A model generated the notes under the pieces. It ran no database searches. It was not told the DNA's origin and was given only the letters and a program-made list of their open reading frames with translations. The position numbers were made by a program, and so were the translations under genes. DNA of 37,939 nt from Clostridium caldaquaticum (GTDB lineage Bacteria; Bacillota; Clostridia; Clostridiales; Clostridiaceae). The DNA is taken from assembly GCF_023806125.1 (NCBI RefSeq), contig NZ_JAMSKT010000025.1, forward strand, positions 1-37,939, written 5' to 3'. Below are positions 36,942 to 37,939 of the stretch, piece by piece. Each line of letters begins with the position of its first letter. The stretch's first letter is position 1.

Positions 36942-37823
36942 ATGAGTATTTTTAAAGGCTGTGGTGTTGCTATAGTTACCCCTTTTAATGAAAGAGGAGT
37001 TGACTTTAAAAAGCTTGAAGAGCTGCTCAATTGGCATGTTGAAAATGGCACTGATGCTATTATTGTGTGTGGAACTACTGGTGAAGCTTCAACTATGAGC
37101 GAAACTGAAAAGAAAGAAACAATCAAATTTACAGTGGATGTTATAAATAAAAGAATACCTGTTATTGCAGGTACAGGCTCAAACAATACAGCTGCATCTG
37201 TAGGCTTGAGTAAGTGGGCAGAAAGCATTGGTGTAGACGGCCTTTTAGTTATAACTCCTTATTATAATAAAACAACGCAAAAAGGACTTATCGAACACTT
37301 TAAAGCTATTGCTGAAAGTGTAAATACTCCTATTGTAATGTATAATGTACCGTCGAGAACCGGCATGAATCTTGAACCTAAAACAATTAAAGCTCTCTGC
37401 AAGTTCCCTAATATTGTTGCTGTAAAGGAAGCTAGTGGTAACATAAGCCAAATTGCAAAGATTAAATCTCTTTGTGGGGATAGGATTGATATATATTCTG
37501 GAAATGATGATCAAACTATTCCTATTATGGCTCTTGGAGGAGTAGGAGTAATATCAGTAATTGCAAATATCATTCCAAAGGATATGCATGATATGTGCAA
37601 ACTATATTTAGAAGGAAATCATGAAGCAGCATTAAAGCTTCAATTAAATATGCTAGCACTTAATGATGCCATGTTCATTGAAACTAATCCTATACCAGTA
37701 AAAACAGCAATGAATCTTATGGGAATGAATGTAGGCACCCTAAGACTTCCTCTTTGTGATATGAGCAATGAAAATTTAGAAGTTTTAAAAAATGAGCTTA
37801 AAGCCTACGGTTTAATTAACTAG
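36942..37823 (+). CDS. dapA: 4-hydroxy-tetrahydrodipicolinate synthase
   Basis: Condenses pyruvate and aspartate semialdehyde, first committed step to diaminopimelate (peptidoglycan) and dipicolinate (spores); 293 aa. [10 protein letters not shown] pyruvate-binding motif, [11 protein letters not shown] with the catalytic Tyr, and the Schiff-base Lys in [10 protein letters not shown]. Strong AGAAGGAGGAG site. Follows asd in one operon. The following gene would be expected to be dapB but the window ends. Confidence 0.98.
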   Translation: MSIFKGCGVAIVTPFNERGVDFKKLEELLNWHVENGTDAIIVCGTTGEASTMSETEKKETIKFTVDVINKRIPVIAGTGSNNTAASVGLSKWAESIGVDGLLVITPYYNKTTQKGLIEHFKAIAESVNTPIVMYNVPSRTGMNLEPKTIKALCKFPNIVAVKEASGNISQIAKIKSLCGDRIDIYSGNDDQTIPIMALGGVGVISVIANIIPKDMHDMCKLYLEGNHEAALKLQLNMLALNDAMFIETNPIPVKTAMNLMGMNVGTLRLPLCDMSNENLEVLKNELKAYGLIN

Positions 37824-37845
37824 CAATAAGTATTGGAGTGATAAC

Positions 37846-37923
37846 TTGAAAATGAAAACCATAAATGAAGGCACACAAATAAGACCCATTCCTTTTGTTC
37901 GAAAAAAAGAGGATCTCTTATAG
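37846..37923 (+). CDS. Short ORF after dapA, 25 codons, doubtful
   Basis: Starts TTG at 37846 with GGAG (37835-37838) 7 bases upstream, or ATG at 37852; stops with TAG at 37921. The predicted peptide is basic and polar and matches nothing I recognise; it is not the start of dapB. It may be a real small protein, the remains of a gene, or chance; the window ends 16 bases later. Confidence 0.3.
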   Translation: MKMKTINEGTQIRPIPFVRKKEDLL

Positions 37924-37939
37924 GATCTATACAAAATAG

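Overview
The window is low-GC DNA from an anaerobic, spore-forming Firmicute, most likely Clostridium sensu lato. The evidence is the very AT-rich composition, strong AGGAGG-type ribosome binding sites, spore genes (ytxC, an alpha/beta-type SASP, three CsxC/SPOCS-like spore-surface proteins), a T-box in front of pheST, an infC leader attenuator and clostridial gene order. The species cannot be named from sequence alone. No insertion sequence, prophage, CRISPR array or rRNA is visible.

Layout. (1) 1-3340, + strand: three glycosyltransferases (one GT2, two GT4) at the edge of what is probably a larger surface-glycan cluster. (2) 3340-6340, - strand: three tandem paralogous spore-surface (CsxC-family-like) genes, the last of them with a predicted membrane anchor; they converge on the glycosyltransferases at a long hairpin terminator. 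(3) 6550-17670, - strand: a housekeeping block read as ytxC, infC-rpmI-rplT (with leader attenuator and an apparent AUU start for infC), trkH-trkA-TrmH-type rRNA methylase, T-box-pheS-pheT, zapA, and a cysteine-desulfurase-like gene. (4) 17860-18560, + strand: a DUF6873/GME-fold-like protein of unknown function. (5) 18610-26900, - strand: an arginine operon argG-argH-carA-carB-argB, in which carB carries an in-frame C-terminal GNAT acetyltransferase domain. (6) 27040-27510, - strand: a five-tRNA operon (Val-Asp-Phe-Gly-Cys) with a perfect sigma-A promoter. (7) 27550-29530, - strand: a SASP gene, a SAM methyltransferase and hslO. (8) 29610-35500, - strand: an oligopeptide permease operon oppBCDF-oppA. 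(9) 35800-37939, + strand: asd-dapA, start of the lysine/diaminopimelate pathway, and a short terminal ORF.

How the parts fit. The arg operon covers citrulline to arginine (ArgG, ArgH), carbamoyl phosphate supply (CarA, CarB) and N-acetylglutamate kinase (ArgB). The acetyltransferase fused to CarB sits directly before argB. It is a candidate for the otherwise unseen N-acetylglutamate synthase, which would join the first acetylation step to carbamoyl-phosphate synthesis in one polypeptide. This is the most interesting observation here, and it is inference. The spore proteins beside three glycosyltransferases suggest a spore-surface locus. The translation genes carry three visible RNA-based controls: a Phe T-box with a UUC specifier, an infC leader attenuator, and a non-canonical infC start.
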